A stretch of DNA of 35,136 nt. Origin: Nitrosospira sp. GTDB lineage: Bacteria > Pseudomonadota > Gammaproteobacteria > Burkholderiales > Nitrosomonadaceae. This document shows, piece after piece, positions 34,971 through 35,136 of this stretch; positions within the stretch are counted from its first letter, which is position 1; every line of letters starts with the position of its first letter. The DNA is taken from assembly GCA_013821425.1 (NCBI GenBank), contig JACDGV010000026.1, forward strand, positions 1 through 35,136. Direction: 5' to 3'. Both the position numbers and the translations under genes were made by a program. The notes beneath the pieces are model-generated. The model did no database searches. It was not told the DNA's origin and was given only the letters and a program-made list of their open reading frames with translations.

Positions 34971-35033
34971 ATGAAAAAAAGTCTTTTTTCGAGAGGTTCG
35001 TTCGTGCCCGTGACCTGCTATCGTTTTTTGTAA
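34971..35033 (+). pseudogene. 5' end of a sigma-54 driven gene cut by the right IS
   Basis: The ATG at 34971 lies behind GGAAA and the sigma-54 promoter. The first 12 codons (MKKSLFSRGSFV) look like the basic start of a secretion signal. The frame then enters what appears to be the IS end and stops at 35031-35033. No downstream part of the gene is in the window. A PEP-CTERM protein is a reasonable guess from the promoter and the start, but nothing in the coding sequence proves it. Confidence 0.5.
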
Positions 35034-35136
35034 CCAATTCGAAAGTGAGTCTTCGGTTCAAGCATTCTGATTTTGCCACCGTTCCCGGCCTGCTTGAGCC
35101 GGTGTTCGATTGCCGAGCGAAGAATGCGGCCGCTCG
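35011..35136 (-). mobile_element. Right-hand IS3-family insertion sequence (partial)
   Basis: The window ends inside a second IS3-family element. Its transposase gene runs right to left and stops at 35058. About 47 bases later the element probably ends near 35011, where the sequence begins TGACCTGC, a plausible TG-type tip. The other end and any target duplication are outside the window, so the boundary is approximate. Confidence 0.55.
35058..35136 (-). CDS. IS3-family transposase (OrfB), C-terminal fragment
   Basis: The - strand frame entering from the window edge gives 25 residues before a TGA at 35060-35058. It starts ERPHSSLGNRTPAQAG, which is the conserved RPHSSLGYRTPAEF tail of IS3-family transposases. 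The catalytic DDE residues lie outside the window. It differs from the tail at the left end of the window (HSTLGYKSP), so it belongs to another element. Confidence 0.78.
   Translation of the reverse strand, partial: ERPHSSLGNRTPAQAGRERWQNQNA

Noticed and set aside
35126-35133. GCGGCCGC at the right edge, possibly a cloning linker
   Set aside because: It is part of the transposase coding frame (the codons for Arg-Pro-His), so it is natural sequence.

Overview
The window looks like a piece of chromosome from a Gram-negative betaproteobacterium. I infer an ammonia oxidiser of the Nitrosospira/Nitrosomonas type. The basis is the gene order leuC-entericidin-leuD-leuB-asd-truA-trpF-trpB-trpA-accD-folC-SPOR-cvpA-purF-metZ, recognised from family knowledge without any database search, together with a type II secretion locus, egtBD and a sigma-54 promoter of the kind known from exosortase bacteria. 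No rRNA, tRNA, CRISPR array or prophage was seen.

Both ends lie inside IS3-family insertion sequences. Bases 1-87 encode the last 28 residues of one transposase (+ strand). Bases 35058-35136 encode the last 25 residues of a different one (- strand). The window may therefore be a contig that breaks at repeats. Each IS appears to have cut a host gene: a small minus-strand gene on the left (60-395), and on the right a gene whose sigma-54 promoter (34897-34912) and first 12 codons survive.

Region 1 (about 390-8877) holds mixed housekeeping and stress genes: a tiny membrane ORF, mnmC (tRNA wobble uridine modification), a TerC-family membrane protein, the ergothioneine pair egtB-egtD, a PRC-barrel protein with a strong terminator, the C-terminal remnant of a patatin-like phospholipase, and an MFS transporter.

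Region 2 (8973-23775) is a long co-directional run of biosynthetic genes on the + strand: leucine synthesis (leuC, leuD, leuB, with an entericidin-like lipoprotein gene between leuC and leuD), asd, truA, tryptophan synthesis (trpF, trpB, trpA), accD, folC, a SPOR-domain protein, cvpA, purF and metZ. Several genes overlap or nearly touch. metZ is set apart by its own promoter, a SAM-II type riboswitch aptamer and an intrinsic terminator, so methionine synthesis here is probably switched off by S-adenosylmethionine through transcription attenuation.

Region 3 (23803-34642) is a type II secretion system split into two divergent operons: gspC-D-E-F on the - strand and gspG-H-I-J-K-L-M on the + strand. 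They share a 280-bp control region with two inverted repeats. GspG has an unusually long prepilin leader, and a structured 185-nt spacer separates gspI from gspJ. gspN and the prepilin peptidase gene are not in the window.
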